This document shows positions 37,246 to 47,437 of a stretch of DNA of 64,000 nucleotides, piece by piece. The stretch's first letter is position 1. Each line of letters starts with the position of its first letter. The notes under the pieces are model-generated. The model saw nothing but the letters and a program-made list of their open reading frames with translations, did not search any database and was not told the DNA's origin. Position numbers and translations under genes: made by a program. The stretch comes from Candidatus Fermentithermobacillus carboniphilus (GTDB lineage Bacteria > Bacillota > Sulfobacillia > Fermentithermobacillales > Fermentithermobacillaceae), in the NCBI GenBank assembly GCA_018208355.1, contig CP062796.1, forward strand, positions 549,217 to 613,216. The letters run 5' to 3'.

Positions 37246-38223
37246 CTACGTGTAGAATACGACCACGTCGCCGTCGTGCAAAACATGATCCCTTGGAACC
37301 ATCTGTCCTTCAAATACCCCTTTTCCCCACACCCGGGCGTACTTCAAGTTTGCGGCTATCTCTTTGTGGATTTCCCTGGCGGCGTCGATGACCGTAGTCC
37401 CCTTGTCCAGGATGAATGGTTGAGAGAAATCGGCTTTTTTGCCGGGAGGGTGCGTGTAGACCCGGATCTTGCCCAAGAGGTCGAAGAACATCTTCGAGCA
37501 AAGTTCCGAAATCCCTTCCTTAGTCTTGGCAGAACAGGGCACAATGTCCATGCGGCTGCCGATGACTTCCTTTAAGAGTTCCAGTCTATCGTAGGCACCC
37601 GGTAAGTCGCATTTGTTTGCGGCGCAGAGCGCCTTCTTCTCCGTAAACGTCCTGGGACCTTCGTTCTTGATTTTCAGGTTATTGGCTTCCATGAAACGGA
37701 GGAGCTCTTCGGCCTTATCCAGTATGTCGTCGTCACCCAGATCAAAAACGAGCAATAACCCGTCGGAAAGGCGCAGTATGGCCCACATCCAGGATTGAGC
37801 GGTTTCAGGAGTCAGGGGAGGCATATCGACCAGTTGAATCTGCACGTTCTCCCACTGAACCATACCGGGCAGAGGGAGGCGCGTGGTGAAAGGATACTCG
37901 GCCACTTCAGGCTCGGCCTTGGACATTGTCTTCAAAAGGTGGGACTTACCTGAGTTGGGGGGGCCAACCATTATTACCTGACCCGCACCTTCTTTTTCGA
38001 TCCTGAAAAGTTCTTTCCGGTGGGGACCCTTCTTGCCGACCCTCATCTCCTCCTTCAGTTTGGAGATGCGCCGCTTTATGTCGGCCTGCATCTTCTCGGT
38101 CCCTTTGTGCTTCGGGATTGTCGCGAGCATTTCTTCGAGGGCCGCCAGTTTTTCTTCGTTGGTGATGGCCTGCCTGTAGCGCTCTTCAGCCGCCAGATAT
38201 TCGGGTCCCAGATTAGCAGGCAC
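37246..38223 (-). CDS. DRG-like GTPase with C-terminal TGS domain
   Basis: About 325 aa. An N-terminal helical region of about 75 residues precedes a G domain with GPPNSGKS (P-loop), DMPPL in place of the usual DxPG, NKCD and SAK. A TGS domain of about 70 residues ends the protein (KIRVYTHPPG, GTTVIDAAREIHKE, GQMVPRDHVLHDGDVVVFYT). Archaeal and eukaryotic DRG proteins share the order and act in translation, so a ribosome- or RNA-associated role is plausible. The GTG at 38223 sits behind GAGGAGG. It is the first gene of the operon that continues with the ATP-grasp fusion, tdh and kbl. Confidence 0.9.
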   Translation of the reverse strand: MPANLGPEYLAAEERYRQAITNEEKLAALEEMLATIPKHKGTEKMQADIKRRISKLKEEMRVGKKGPHRKELFRIEKEGAGQVIMVGPPNSGKSHLLKTMSKAEPEVAEYPFTTRLPLPGMVQWENVQIQLVDMPPLTPETAQSWMWAILRLSDGLLLVFDLGDDDILDKAEELLRFMEANNLKIKNEGPRTFTEKKALCAANKCDLPGAYDRLELLKEVIGSRMDIVPCSAKTKEGISELCSKMFFDLLGKIRVYTHPPGKKADFSQPFILDKGTTVIDAAREIHKEIAANLKYARVWGKGVFEGQMVPRDHVLHDGDVVVFYT

Positions 38224-38546
38224 TGGATATACCTCCTCGATACAGGGCCGTTTTCTGCCGTTTACCCCCTTAATAATCTACGGATAAATCTCTGACCTGG
38301 CAACAAAAGCTCCCTAACCCCCGTAAGCCTACTCTGCCGCATCGCCGTGGTCCCGCCCCCGAACTCGCCGCAGAGACACCCCGCAGGCTCGCCACACCCC
38401 GCCATATCCCATACCTCGGCAGCACCCGGCCCACGTCCCTGCCACGGCCTTCGCGATACGCATCCCCAGCGGCGATACCCCTTCTGCGTCCCCCTCAGGG
38501 AATACATCCCTCCCCCACCCGGGTAAAATGAGTGAGAGGGCTTGAC
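38224..38546. other. Divergent intergenic region, strongly C-rich on the plus strand
   Basis: This 323-base gap separates divergent genes and should hold two promoters. From about 38310 to 38530 the plus strand is packed with C (many CCC runs) and poor in G, unlike the neighbouring genes. Minus-strand frames exist here but lack ribosome sites and resemble no family. I see no clear -35/-10 pair. It could be a structured transcript or decayed coding sequence. Confidence 0.4.
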
Positions 38547-39188
38547 ATGGCGATGCTCCAGGATCCGAGGGCGCAATGGGCGTTTCTGTCACTGGGCTTT
38601 TTCCTCGTGGCCATAGGCATCCCTATCTCTTCTTTCGGCCTTTTTGCCCTCCTCGCAGGACTAACATTGGCGCACGGGGTATTGTGGCACGACTCAGCAT
38701 TTTTGGCCGGAACGGCCACAGCCCTGGGCCACGCTTCATCATACTTCTTGTTCCGCTTTTTCGGGAAAAAAGCTCTTCCGCGCATCAGGAACTTGTGGCC
38801 CAATAACGCGAGGCTCATCGACAGGATTGTAAGGATCCTCCACCACGGCCACGCCCGGAATGCCAGCTGCTATAGGACCCGCACCGGCGCCCTGAAATTT
38901 CTTCCCTTCCTTTTAGCTCTGCGGTGGATCGGCGGGGGATACAGCCAGGTGTTCTGGGCTCTCGGGATCTTGGAAAGGCCGCCTCGACCCTGGTTTTACG
39001 CGTTGGTCGTCAACGATTTTGCTTGGACTTTTTTCTGGACGTACTTTTTCGTGTTCCTGTCAGAGAAGGTCCCGGCAGTTACAAGCAGCCTGTCCCGCGC
39101 CGGAGCGGCCCTCGTCGGACTCACCGTCGTCATATCAGCCGCGGCAGTATTGAGGGTCTTGGTGAAGACTCGGGGCCCGGTGACCTGA
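38547..39188 (+). CDS. Small polytopic membrane protein, possibly DedA/VTT-like
   Basis: About 213 aa with five or six hydrophobic segments. GLFALLAGLTLAHG and TALGHASSYFLFRFFGKKAL echo the first half of DedA-family (VTT domain) proteins, where a conserved acidic or glycine-rich loop precedes a G-R-x-x-G step, but the match is weak and the diagnostic acidic residue is absent. A basic loop (RIVRILHHGHARNASC) divides the protein. ATG at 38547 follows GAGAGGG. It stands alone, divergent from the GTPase operon. A family other than DedA is possible. Confidence 0.7.
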   Translation: MAMLQDPRAQWAFLSLGFFLVAIGIPISSFGLFALLAGLTLAHGVLWHDSAFLAGTATALGHASSYFLFRFFGKKALPRIRNLWPNNARLIDRIVRILHHGHARNASCYRTRTGALKFLPFLLALRWIGGGYSQVFWALGILERPPRPWFYALVVNDFAWTFFWTYFFVFLSEKVPAVTSSLSRAGAALVGLTVVISAAAVLRVLVKTRGPVT

Positions 39189-39310
39189 AGTACCGCGATT
39201 ACCGCCAATACAACTGCTCGAAAGCGGGAATTCTTGTGATAGGGACTTTTAATCGGGACTTTCAGAGAGCCGTTCGTGCAAACTCTGAACCCTTCAAAGG
39301 CGGGATTTCT

Positions 39311-39607
39311 ATGGGACCCAGGTACCAGGCCATCGCCTCATTCTTAGCGCAAGGCCCCGCGTGGCTCAGGATATCTCTGGGGCAGGGCATGGAGGCCGGC
39401 TTTCTCGTATCCAGCATTTCGCCGCCATCGTCTGCCCCCCAGGACGCCCCTTTTTCCAGCTTCCGCCTTGAGGGCCCCAATGGTAACCAGGCATTCCTTC
39501 AAGAAGAGCAAATCACCCACATTCAGCCCGACGGCCCGCAAGACGGTACGAGCCTTCACATAACTCTGGATACGGGGTTGTCCATTGTCTTGGCGCGTGA
39601 TAGGTAA
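39311..39607 (+). CDS. Hypothetical 98-residue protein overlapping the 3' end of addA
   Basis: An ATG behind a weak GGCGGGA site opens a 98-codon frame whose last 52 bases overlap the antiparallel addA 3' end. The product has a helical N-terminus (YQAIASFLAQGPAWLRIS), a low-complexity Ser/Pro centre and a strand-rich end (HITLDTGLSIVLARDR). The strand pattern reads like a small beta-barrel or YolD-like fold, but I recognise no family. It could be real and cotranscribed with the membrane protein 122 bases upstream, or an accidental frame. Confidence 0.45.
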   Translation: MGPRYQAIASFLAQGPAWLRISLGQGMEAGFLVSSISPPSSAPQDAPFSSFRLEGPNGNQAFLQEEQITHIQPDGPQDGTSLHITLDTGLSIVLARDR

Positions 39608-42600
39608 CCCTTCCAGTCTACCTCGACTTCCACGCCGGGACCGAGAAACGCCAGCAAGGCACGTTTCACTCTCTTCCCCAGGATCCTCTCGACCGCAAGG
39701 GCGTAGAGGGATACCTGAGGCGTATATCTTCTTACGGCACGTGGCACTTCCGTCGGGGCTAAATCGTCCGTCTTGTAATCCAGTATCACGAACCCGTCAT
39801 CCTCCTCCAGGAGGACGTCGATGACGCCCTGAACGACCACCGTCTCCCGGGCCCAAGCGCCTGAACCGTCGGGAACGGCAGCCCCGCCGTAAATGCCAAA
39901 ATCCAGTATAACTGAGGGCTCGGATGCCAGAGGTGCCATCTCCGGCCAAGACGGGCAGGATGGGTCACCAGGGGGGGAGATTCGGGTTTCGGGCGGAATG
40001 TATGCGGGAACTCCCAGCGTGAAAGGAACTTCTCGCTTGACCTTCCCCTGTGAAGCAGAAAGCACCCTCCCTGTGGGAGACCTGAAAAACCGGACTATCC
40101 TCTCGACGTCCCCATCGTCTATCAGCTCGTTGTCCAGAAGACCCATGTCAGCCAAGCGAGAGATCTCGCTCCTGACGCCCGCCTCTTCTCCCCCTTTTTC
40201 AAGGGACATCCTTGCCAGGAGAACGTGCACCGCCGTACCTTTTTCAACACCTCCCGGGGCTTTCCTTGTCAAAAAACCGGGCCTCTTATCGGGAGAAGGT
40301 ATGAAGCGCCAGTAATCCTCTTCGTCCTCGTCAATCCGTCGTTTAAACTCTTGGATGCTCATTTTGGCTAAAGTCTGGCTGAAAGGAGCACGCGAGTACC
40401 GCCACTCGAGCCTTCGCCTGACCTCTGGATATATTTTCGGATCCGGGGAGAACGGAGGCGGAATGAGTCGCCTTACATCTTTCCATAAAAGGTCGCTTTC
40501 GCCCGCTGGCCTGGAGAAAGGCTGCGGTACCTCTTGACCACCCGGGGTCCCCCAAAACTTGACTAGGACCGGTACGTCTGCGAATTGTCCTTCGCCCAGG
40601 ATCGCAGGACAGAGCCAGTCCAGGTACGACTGGGCAGATGAAAACTTCCCGGCCTCCCATTTCTGCTTTTGCTTCTCTAGATTTCTCGCCGACCCGACAA
40701 GGAAGAGTTTTTCCCTTGCCCGGGTCATACCCACATACAAGACCCGCATCTCCTCTGCGAGGTTCTCTTTTCTTATCCGCACGGATGCCGCCGCGTGGGC
40801 CACCGTGGGATACTTTACCCTCGTCGCAAGATCACAGTACATCGGGCAAAGTCCCAGATCGCGGTGGAAGAGGATGTCGGGCCGCGTATCTTCCATGTTA
40901 AAGATCTTGCCCAGGTCCATGAGAAACACGACCGGAAACTCCAGACCTTTTGCTTTGTGAATTGAGATGATCCTCACCACGTCCTCGTGTTCGCCTAGAG
41001 CCCGCGCTGTCCCGAGGTCGCCCTTGGTCTCCTCGATCCTCTCTATGAACCTGAGAAATCTGAACAGCCCGTGGCGGCCAAAGGAGTCAAACTCCATAGC
41101 CCGATCCACCAGCGCCCTGAGATTTGCCTGACGCTGGGCTCCACCCGGAAGACCGCCTACGTAGTCGTAATATCCGGTCTCGGAGAGGACTGTCCACAGG
41201 ACCTCCGCCAGAGGCAGCCTCCTCGCCATTGTCCGCCACCTCTCAAGTCTCTCGAGGAAGTCAGAGACTGCCCTGCGGATTCTGGCGAGGTCTTTGAGGT
41301 TTTCTCCGCCCGCATCCCCTTCTCGGGGTCCACCCGGACTCTGCTCATTTCTCAGCAACACCTCGGAACCCGGGCTTTCCCGCGTCTTGCCCACCGGGTC
41401 ATCAGGCGCCTGCCGGGCAAAACCTCTCACGGAATCGTAAAAGTCTGTTCCCCTGCACCGCGTCCGGATGATGGCGAGATCCCGAGGTTCCAGGCCAACC
41501 ACGGGAGATCTCAACACCGCGGCCAGCGGGATGTCCTGTCTGGGGTTGTCGATGACCGAGAGCAGGGCCAGGGCCACCTCGACTTCCCTTGCCCGAAAGT
41601 ACCCGGTACCGAGGTCGCAGTAAGAAGGAATGTCGCAGCGCTGGAATATCTCGAGGACCGCATTGGCACGGTCTCTGGTCGCCCGCATGAGGACCGCGAT
41701 ATCTCTATAGGTACAAGGCCTTGCGCGCTTTTTCGCGGTATCCCAAACCATAAATGGCCTTCCTGGGTTGACCAGTTCTTTGATCTTGGCTGCCACCACA
41801 AGAGCTTCCTTTTCCAGAGCCTCATACTCTTCTATCTCGGAATCGGCGCTTGGGTCATAATCAGGGTCTTCTCCGGGAGATTCTCCGGACTCACCCGCCG
41901 AGGACCCGTTGCCCTGGGTAGCTGCATCATTTTCTCGAGAAACGCTGTTCCGCTCTACGAGGTGAAGTTCTGCAAGGTACGGATTTCCCCCGCTACCCTC
42001 AGCAGTCCCTCGAGCACCTTCTGATCCACCAGCCGTTGCGGAGGGTTCAGGATATGAGGCGCCTGCGTTCAACCTGTGTCCGGCCCCGTAGTCTATGCCG
42101 GCCCGGTTCCTGGTCATGATTTTCTCGAAAACATAGTTCACCGCGTCGATGATTTCCCTACGGCTACGGAAGTTTCGGGAAAGCTCCACGAGGAGCCCCG
42201 GTGCGTCCGGTCCAAATTTGCCGTCGTCGGCAACCCTGGAGTAGCGCCGGAGTTTTCCAAGGAAGATGCCGGGTTCAGCCAAGCGGAATCTGTAAATGCT
42301 CTGCTTCAGGTCACCCACCATGAAAAGATTCCCCGGTTTTGACACGATAGATAAGATTTCTTCCTGCACCGGGTTCGTATCCTGGTACTCGTCAACCAGG
42401 ACGTAGTCGAATTCCTTTCGGACCTCTTCGGCCAGAAGGCCGTCATCCATCGTCAGGATCTCGAGACAGTATTTCTCCAGGTCGGCAAAGTCGAGACCAC
42501 CCCGTTCCAGTTTTTTCTCGCTGTATTTCCGGTCGAAGTCGGCCACCAGAGCCGAAAGACAGTATAGATACGGAAGGGTCTTCCTCATCTCCTCGACAAG

Positions 42601-43794
42601 TTCTTCGGCTGGCCGTAGGATGCTGCATTCCTCTAGCCGGGAAAAAGCCCGTTTAGCCAGGTCCCGCAGGGACTTGGCCTTTTCTCTCAGTTCTGGATCA
42701 CAGTCTATCTTCTTCCCGGGGAGTCTCTCGTGCTTGTATCCGGAAATCTCTCTCAATGCCCCTAGGGCTTCAAGGCCAGCTGACTCAACCGCCTCGCTCG
42801 TCGCATCAGGTACACATCCGCAAGCAGCGATGGCCTTCAGGGTAAACTCTCTGGCTTCACGGTACACGGCAAGTTCTTTTTCAAGTAGAGGAAGGTAGTC
42901 ACCGGGTCCTCCGGGCGACGCAGATATCCTCTTCGCCTCCTCTGCAAAAGCTATGGCCTCATCAAGATCGTCTGCCAGAGCCTCGAGGAGAACCCTTGTC
43001 CAGGGCAACCTCAAGAGAGTCTTACCACCGGGATCACTGAGCCATCTCGCGGCATCTTTAATCACATGTTCAAGCCAGGAGATCTGCGACGGTTGGCTCC
43101 TCACAAAATCGTGGAGCCTCAGGATAATGCCCTTGAGATCCTCGTCTACCCCGCGGCCTCCGTATCGCTCTACAAGCCCCGGGAAAAACCTGGCAGCATC
43201 TTCAACATGGCCCCGCGGTGACCCGGGCCCTGCCCTGAAAATAGGTCCTTCCCTGAAAAAATCGCCCTCTAAAGGAGAACCGCCTTCAGCGGAAGGGACG
43301 TTTTCCGGAGCCCCACCGTCCCAAAAGTCCGCTGAACGACCGTACCATTCCTCGAAAACATCCTCCAAAGCCTCGGTCCGCAAGAGTTCCGCCTCTTTCT
43401 CGTCGAGTACTCTGAAAGAAGGGTCCAGCCCCACTTTGTAGAAGTACCGCCGGATTATGCCGAGGCAAAACGAGTGGATCGTAGATATGTGAGCCCTATC
43501 CACATATGAAAGCTGCCTTTCGAGGCGGGTATCACCCGGGTTCTTTTCGGCTGCCGCTTCGAGCGAAGCCCTAACCCTCTCTTTCATTTCAAGCGCAGCT
43601 TTTTCGGTAAACGTAACCACCAAAAGCCGCTCGATGTCGGTAACCGGATCGTCCCATAGAAGGTGCGCGATGATTCGCTCGACGAGGACGGAAGTTTTAC
43701 CGGTTCCCGCCGACGCCGAAACCAGAAGGTTCTTGCCCCTCAAGCCGATGGCCAGTTTCTGCTCGCTGGTCCAGATCGTCTTGGCGTCAGTCAC
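39556..43794 (-). CDS. addA: ATP-dependent helicase/nuclease subunit AddA
   Basis: UvrD-like helicase and nuclease of 1412 aa that processes double-strand breaks for recombination together with AddB. Residues 27-42 carry Walker A (SASAGTGKTSVLVE), later VVTFTEKAA, SRNFRSR and DEYQDTNPVQEEIL (Walker B). The C-terminal PD-(D/E)XK nuclease has FVILDYKTDD near residue 1342. Several long low-similarity inserts (for example about residues 590-660, rich in Gly, Ser and Glu) make it longer than the common 1230-1250. GTG start at 43794 overlaps the addB stop by eight bases behind a GGGGGG-type site. The AddAB pair replaces RecBCD in most Bacillota. Confidence 0.96.
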   Translation of the reverse strand: MTDAKTIWTSEQKLAIGLRGKNLLVSASAGTGKTSVLVERIIAHLLWDDPVTDIERLLVVTFTEKAALEMKERVRASLEAAAEKNPGDTRLERQLSYVDRAHISTIHSFCLGIIRRYFYKVGLDPSFRVLDEKEAELLRTEALEDVFEEWYGRSADFWDGGAPENVPSAEGGSPLEGDFFREGPIFRAGPGSPRGHVEDAARFFPGLVERYGGRGVDEDLKGIILRLHDFVRSQPSQISWLEHVIKDAARWLSDPGGKTLLRLPWTRVLLEALADDLDEAIAFAEEAKRISASPGGPGDYLPLLEKELAVYREAREFTLKAIAACGCVPDATSEAVESAGLEALGALREISGYKHERLPGKKIDCDPELREKAKSLRDLAKRAFSRLEECSILRPAEELVEEMRKTLPYLYCLSALVADFDRKYSEKKLERGGLDFADLEKYCLEILTMDDGLLAEEVRKEFDYVLVDEYQDTNPVQEEILSIVSKPGNLFMVGDLKQSIYRFRLAEPGIFLGKLRRYSRVADDGKFGPDAPGLLVELSRNFRSRREIIDAVNYVFEKIMTRNRAGIDYGAGHRLNAGASYPEPSATAGGSEGARGTAEGSGGNPYLAELHLVERNSVSRENDAATQGNGSSAGESGESPGEDPDYDPSADSEIEEYEALEKEALVVAAKIKELVNPGRPFMVWDTAKKRARPCTYRDIAVLMRATRDRANAVLEIFQRCDIPSYCDLGTGYFRAREVEVALALLSVIDNPRQDIPLAAVLRSPVVGLEPRDLAIIRTRCRGTDFYDSVRGFARQAPDDPVGKTRESPGSEVLLRNEQSPGGPREGDAGGENLKDLARIRRAVSDFLERLERWRTMARRLPLAEVLWTVLSETGYYDYVGGLPGGAQRQANLRALVDRAMEFDSFGRHGLFRFLRFIERIEETKGDLGTARALGEHEDVVRIISIHKAKGLEFPVVFLMDLGKIFNMEDTRPDILFHRDLGLCPMYCDLATRVKYPTVAHAAASVRIRKENLAEEMRVLYVGMTRAREKLFLVGSARNLEKQKQKWEAGKFSSAQSYLDWLCPAILGEGQFADVPVLVKFWGTPGGQEVPQPFSRPAGESDLLWKDVRRLIPPPFSPDPKIYPEVRRRLEWRYSRAPFSQTLAKMSIQEFKRRIDEDEEDYWRFIPSPDKRPGFLTRKAPGGVEKGTAVHVLLARMSLEKGGEEAGVRSEISRLADMGLLDNELIDDGDVERIVRFFRSPTGRVLSASQGKVKREVPFTLGVPAYIPPETRISPPGDPSCPSWPEMAPLASEPSVILDFGIYGGAAVPDGSGAWARETVVVQGVIDVLLEEDDGFVILDYKTDDLAPTEVPRAVRRYTPQVSLYALAVERILGKRVKRALLAFLGPGVEVEVDWKGYLSRAKTMDNPVSRVM

Positions 43795-46700
43795 GGGAAA
43801 TCCCCCCTTCGAGCCTCTTTCTGATCTCGTTAAAGACTTCTTCTTTGGGAATGCGCTTTAAGATCCTGTACTCATTTCCCTCCAGAAGGACGTCGAAGGT
43901 GCAAAGAGGCCCGTAGGGGCAGTAGGTACACGGCCGTTCCTGGTTCTTCCGGTAAGGGGCAATGTCAATGCACCCGGCTAGGATGCTTTCGGCGGTCTCC
44001 CGGATTTTCTCCCTGACAAAGTGGAAGAGCACCTCAAAGTCTCCGCGGGAAAGCGTGGACGACCGTCCTCCCACTCCGCTCTTGGTGAATTCCACCGGTA
44101 TGATATCTGAACGCCCCGAGCTAGTGCCATCCATCCTGCGGAGTACATCGGGTTCACCCAGCAAAGCTCCTGTCATCTTCAGGTTTTTTCTGACCTCGCT
44201 CTCTGCCATGTCGGGTTCAAGAGGCCCGCTCGCTTTCACCAAAGGGTCTCTCACCGCGAAGTAGAGGGCACCGGCCGGAGTACCCTTCAATCCTCCCGGG
44301 CCCAGGGAGGCCGTATCCAGGGTCTTCTCCGCGGCTTCCCCGGGGCTCCTGACGTTACTACCGAGGCTTCGGCAAAGGTCCAGGATGTCGGGCCAGAAGG
44401 ACACGGCTGCGAGAAGATAGACCAGGAGCTGCAGCGAGAGTCCGTAAAAGACATCGAGAAGGTCAAACCTCCTGTAACTTGACTTGTAATCGACCACTCT
44501 CACAAATACCTCTTTACCGGCGACGGCAAAGTCAACCCTGTCGATCTTCCCCCGTACTAGGACCTTCTCACCTCCCTGAAGGTCCACGGTCAACGGGGGG
44601 AGAGTCCCCCGGAAACCGAAGGGGACCTCGGGAGCCGCCGGTAGGAACTCCCCACGCCGGAAATGCTCGTAAAAGAGATCCACGCCCCTTCGAAGGATCC
44701 GTCGCAGCGCCCCTGCCACGTACTTGTACCTGGCGGAACTCAAGAAAAGCTCGTTGCTTATCTTGGGGACGAGGACGTCGACCACGTTGTCCATGATCTG
44801 CCGGGCCTCGTCCCTTGAGAGGTCTTGCACGCGTTTCCCTGATCTTATGATTTCCAAGGCAAATTCCCTCAAAGCCTCGTGAAGGAAAGTTCCCGCCCCG
44901 GCCGGGTCTAATCTGAAGAGCTCCCGTTCTTTTAGGCCCAGCCCGTCTTCCGCAAAGTGCTGGAAAGGACAGGCCTGGAATGTCTCGAGCCGGGACACGC
45001 TAGTAATAAGAGGTGTCCCATAGAGAGACATCGCAAGGGATTTCCCGAGAGGAGCGACTTTCTGGGTGTAGTTCAGAGAACCCAGGATCTTGCGGGCAAC
45101 CGGAAGCCTCTCCGGAGACACGAGCCACCTGTAGACCTCTTTCCACACGGGGCCTGGGTCAAGTCCCTGTCTCAAAAGGGCAAGCCTCCTGTTCAAGATC
45201 CCGTATGCCCTGGCAGGTACCACGTAATCCAGATCTTCGGGCAGAAGGCCGGGGGGATCGACCGAGACCGTGATCTCCTCTTTCTCCGGAAACACCTTCT
45301 TAATATGGTCCACCACCCACGAAGGCGTGAGAGACTTCCCCTCTTCGTCGCCCAGGGGGTATGTGACGTACAGCCTCTCGGAAGGCCTCGTGAGGGCGAT
45401 GTAAACCAGGTACTTTTCGTGAAGCTGCCTTATCCGTGACGAAGGCTCGATGTCTATGCCAGAGCTGAGTATGATCTCCCTCTCTCTGTCGGTGAAAATC
45501 CCTTCTTCGTCGTGCCTTTTTGGTAAAACCCCCTCGAGCGCCCCCAAAAGGAAAGTGGCCCTTGCGGAGGGTTGTCTCGACCTGTCCAGGCTCCCAACGA
45601 GCACTTCATCGAGAGAAGGAGGTATGGTTCCCAGCCGTATGTCTTCGAGTCCGGCATTGAGAAGAGAAGCGTATGACCTCAAATCGCACGGCTGGTCTTT
45701 CAGTATCTCTGCGGCCTGCTCCAGGATTTCCAAAAGCTTGTCCCAGATCCCCGCGTGTTCGAGGGCCCGGGCTAGGTCCCCTTGCTCTTCGGCTTCTTTT
45801 TGCCAGGCCGAAAGCCTTTCCGGCACCTTCAGATCTACGAGGAGATCATAGATGGCCCTGGATATCGCGCCGGCCGGAAGATCATGTGTGTTCTCTCTGA
45901 GAAAAGAGTAAAATTTCCCCAAAGACTCAACGGCCTTTCTCCTGGTAGCGTCCACTGAATCCCATCTCTGGTCGGTGCCGCCCGGTTCTTCGTCTTCGCC
46001 TAGATAATACCTGCGCCGGTATTTCCAGGGTTCGGGGGACACCCACTTCTCTCCCTTGATCCCGTACGCGAGGACGTAGTTTTCCAGTCGGTCCACCTCT
46101 TCCCTATCGACCGGCACGAGGTCCGTCTTGAGAAACCTGAACACCGGTTCAAAGCTAAAGCCGGTCAGGACGACATCCAGAGCCGCCCTGACGAGCTCGG
46201 CGAGAGGATGGTGAGAGAGAGAACGCTTTCTGTCGAGAAAAAAGGGTATACCGTAATCTTTGAATACTAAAGATATGAGCTCCGCATACCTTTCTATATC
46301 CCTTAGCTCGACCGTTATGTCTTTGAACCTGAACCCTTCGTCTCTCACGAGTTTCAGGATCTCTCGCGCAACGAATTCCACTTCCGCCCTGGGGTTTGTG
46401 GCCGACACCAGGAACACGCCGGAAGATGCGCCGTCGGAAGTCTGAACAACCGGAAGGTATCCCGGAAAACCTCCCGGAGAGTCTGGGGCGGAGTTTTCGC
46501 CCGCCTGACGACCCGGTTTCCTCCACTTGTTTCTCGTCCTTTCCTCTAAGAGCAAAAGTTCTTTTGACTTCTCAAAGCGCGGTAAAACGCCCGTTTCGCC
46601 TAAAATCACCGCCGGCTCCAGCGCCACGCCCCTTTTTTTCGCCAGCGCGCTGATCTTCTCGTAGGCTTCCCTGGTCGGGTGAAAAAGGCTTAACTCTGAT

Positions 46701-47434
46701 GGTTCATACTGCAGTTCTTCCCTGTCCATGCAAAGGGCAACGTTGACGTCCCGGGCATAAGCCAGTATCTCTTCGAGGACCGTATATTCCCTGGGAGTGA
46801 AGCCCGAAAACCCGTCTATCCAGAAAGAAGCCCCCGATACCAGGATGGAACGCCCGATGCCGGGAATCGCCAGGTCCAGGTAGTCGTCGGGATCCAGGAA
46901 TCTCCCCTCCAGGAATCTCCGGTATTCGTCCCACACCAGTTCAAGGTCGTGGATCTTCTGAGAAAGAAAAGGAGATGCATCCAGGTTCTTAACGGCCCTG
47001 AGGTCAGCGGGGGTCAGGTTAAAGGACCCGAGTTCCGAAAAAGTCCGGGAGAGAGTATCCCTGAACCGTGGGTAGTTCACCATAGAAGCAAACACGGTGA
47101 GATCCTTTTTCCTTCTCCAGAGGATAGACTGGATAGCCATGCTCTTTCCCGCAGGGGTTATGAAAGGCCTTGGAGGCCTTCCGGTCTCATCAAGGACCCT
47201 CATGCATAGGCGGCGGAAACTCAAAACGTGGAGGTCGAAAAACCCAGCTACTCCGCTTTCAAGGATCTCCCTTTCCATCTGGAATGTAGCCTGGTCCGGC
47301 ACTAACAATATAATAGAGCCTCTGCCCTTGTCGCCTGGTCCTGCCGTCCTCGAAAGAAGATCCTTCGTGATCGAATCTACTATGTATTTCGTCTTGCCCG
47401 AACCGGCCGGCCCGATGATGAAGCGGAGAGACAT
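43787..47434 (-). CDS. addB: ATP-dependent nuclease subunit AddB
   Basis: Partner of AddA, about 1215 aa. It opens MSLRFIIGPAGSGKTKYI with a Walker A motif, has a PD-(D/E)XK nuclease (VRVVDYKSSYRRFD) and an iron-sulfur cysteine set split between FQACPFQHFAEDG and PCTYCPYGPLCTF near the C-terminus, as in known AddB. I chose the ATG at 47434; a GTG 12 bases upstream is less likely. The ribosome site GGGTGG lies inside a long hairpin described separately, so translation may be controlled. AddA follows with an eight-base overlap. Confidence 0.95.
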   Translation of the reverse strand: MSLRFIIGPAGSGKTKYIVDSITKDLLSRTAGPGDKGRGSIILLVPDQATFQMEREILESGVAGFFDLHVLSFRRLCMRVLDETGRPPRPFITPAGKSMAIQSILWRRKKDLTVFASMVNYPRFRDTLSRTFSELGSFNLTPADLRAVKNLDASPFLSQKIHDLELVWDEYRRFLEGRFLDPDDYLDLAIPGIGRSILVSGASFWIDGFSGFTPREYTVLEEILAYARDVNVALCMDREELQYEPSELSLFHPTREAYEKISALAKKRGVALEPAVILGETGVLPRFEKSKELLLLEERTRNKWRKPGRQAGENSAPDSPGGFPGYLPVVQTSDGASSGVFLVSATNPRAEVEFVAREILKLVRDEGFRFKDITVELRDIERYAELISLVFKDYGIPFFLDRKRSLSHHPLAELVRAALDVVLTGFSFEPVFRFLKTDLVPVDREEVDRLENYVLAYGIKGEKWVSPEPWKYRRRYYLGEDEEPGGTDQRWDSVDATRRKAVESLGKFYSFLRENTHDLPAGAISRAIYDLLVDLKVPERLSAWQKEAEEQGDLARALEHAGIWDKLLEILEQAAEILKDQPCDLRSYASLLNAGLEDIRLGTIPPSLDEVLVGSLDRSRQPSARATFLLGALEGVLPKRHDEEGIFTDREREIILSSGIDIEPSSRIRQLHEKYLVYIALTRPSERLYVTYPLGDEEGKSLTPSWVVDHIKKVFPEKEEITVSVDPPGLLPEDLDYVVPARAYGILNRRLALLRQGLDPGPVWKEVYRWLVSPERLPVARKILGSLNYTQKVAPLGKSLAMSLYGTPLITSVSRLETFQACPFQHFAEDGLGLKERELFRLDPAGAGTFLHEALREFALEIIRSGKRVQDLSRDEARQIMDNVVDVLVPKISNELFLSSARYKYVAGALRRILRRGVDLFYEHFRRGEFLPAAPEVPFGFRGTLPPLTVDLQGGEKVLVRGKIDRVDFAVAGKEVFVRVVDYKSSYRRFDLLDVFYGLSLQLLVYLLAAVSFWPDILDLCRSLGSNVRSPGEAAEKTLDTASLGPGGLKGTPAGALYFAVRDPLVKASGPLEPDMAESEVRKNLKMTGALLGEPDVLRRMDGTSSGRSDIIPVEFTKSGVGGRSSTLSRGDFEVLFHFVREKIRETAESILAGCIDIAPYRKNQERPCTYCPYGPLCTFDVLLEGNEYRILKRIPKEEVFNEIRKRLEGGISRD

Positions 47435-47437
47435 ATC

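Noticed and set aside
38262..38592. Minus-strand frames in the C-rich intergenic region
   Set aside because: No ribosome sites, no recognisable domains and a composition unlike the real genes; one also runs into the 5' end of the plus-strand membrane gene.
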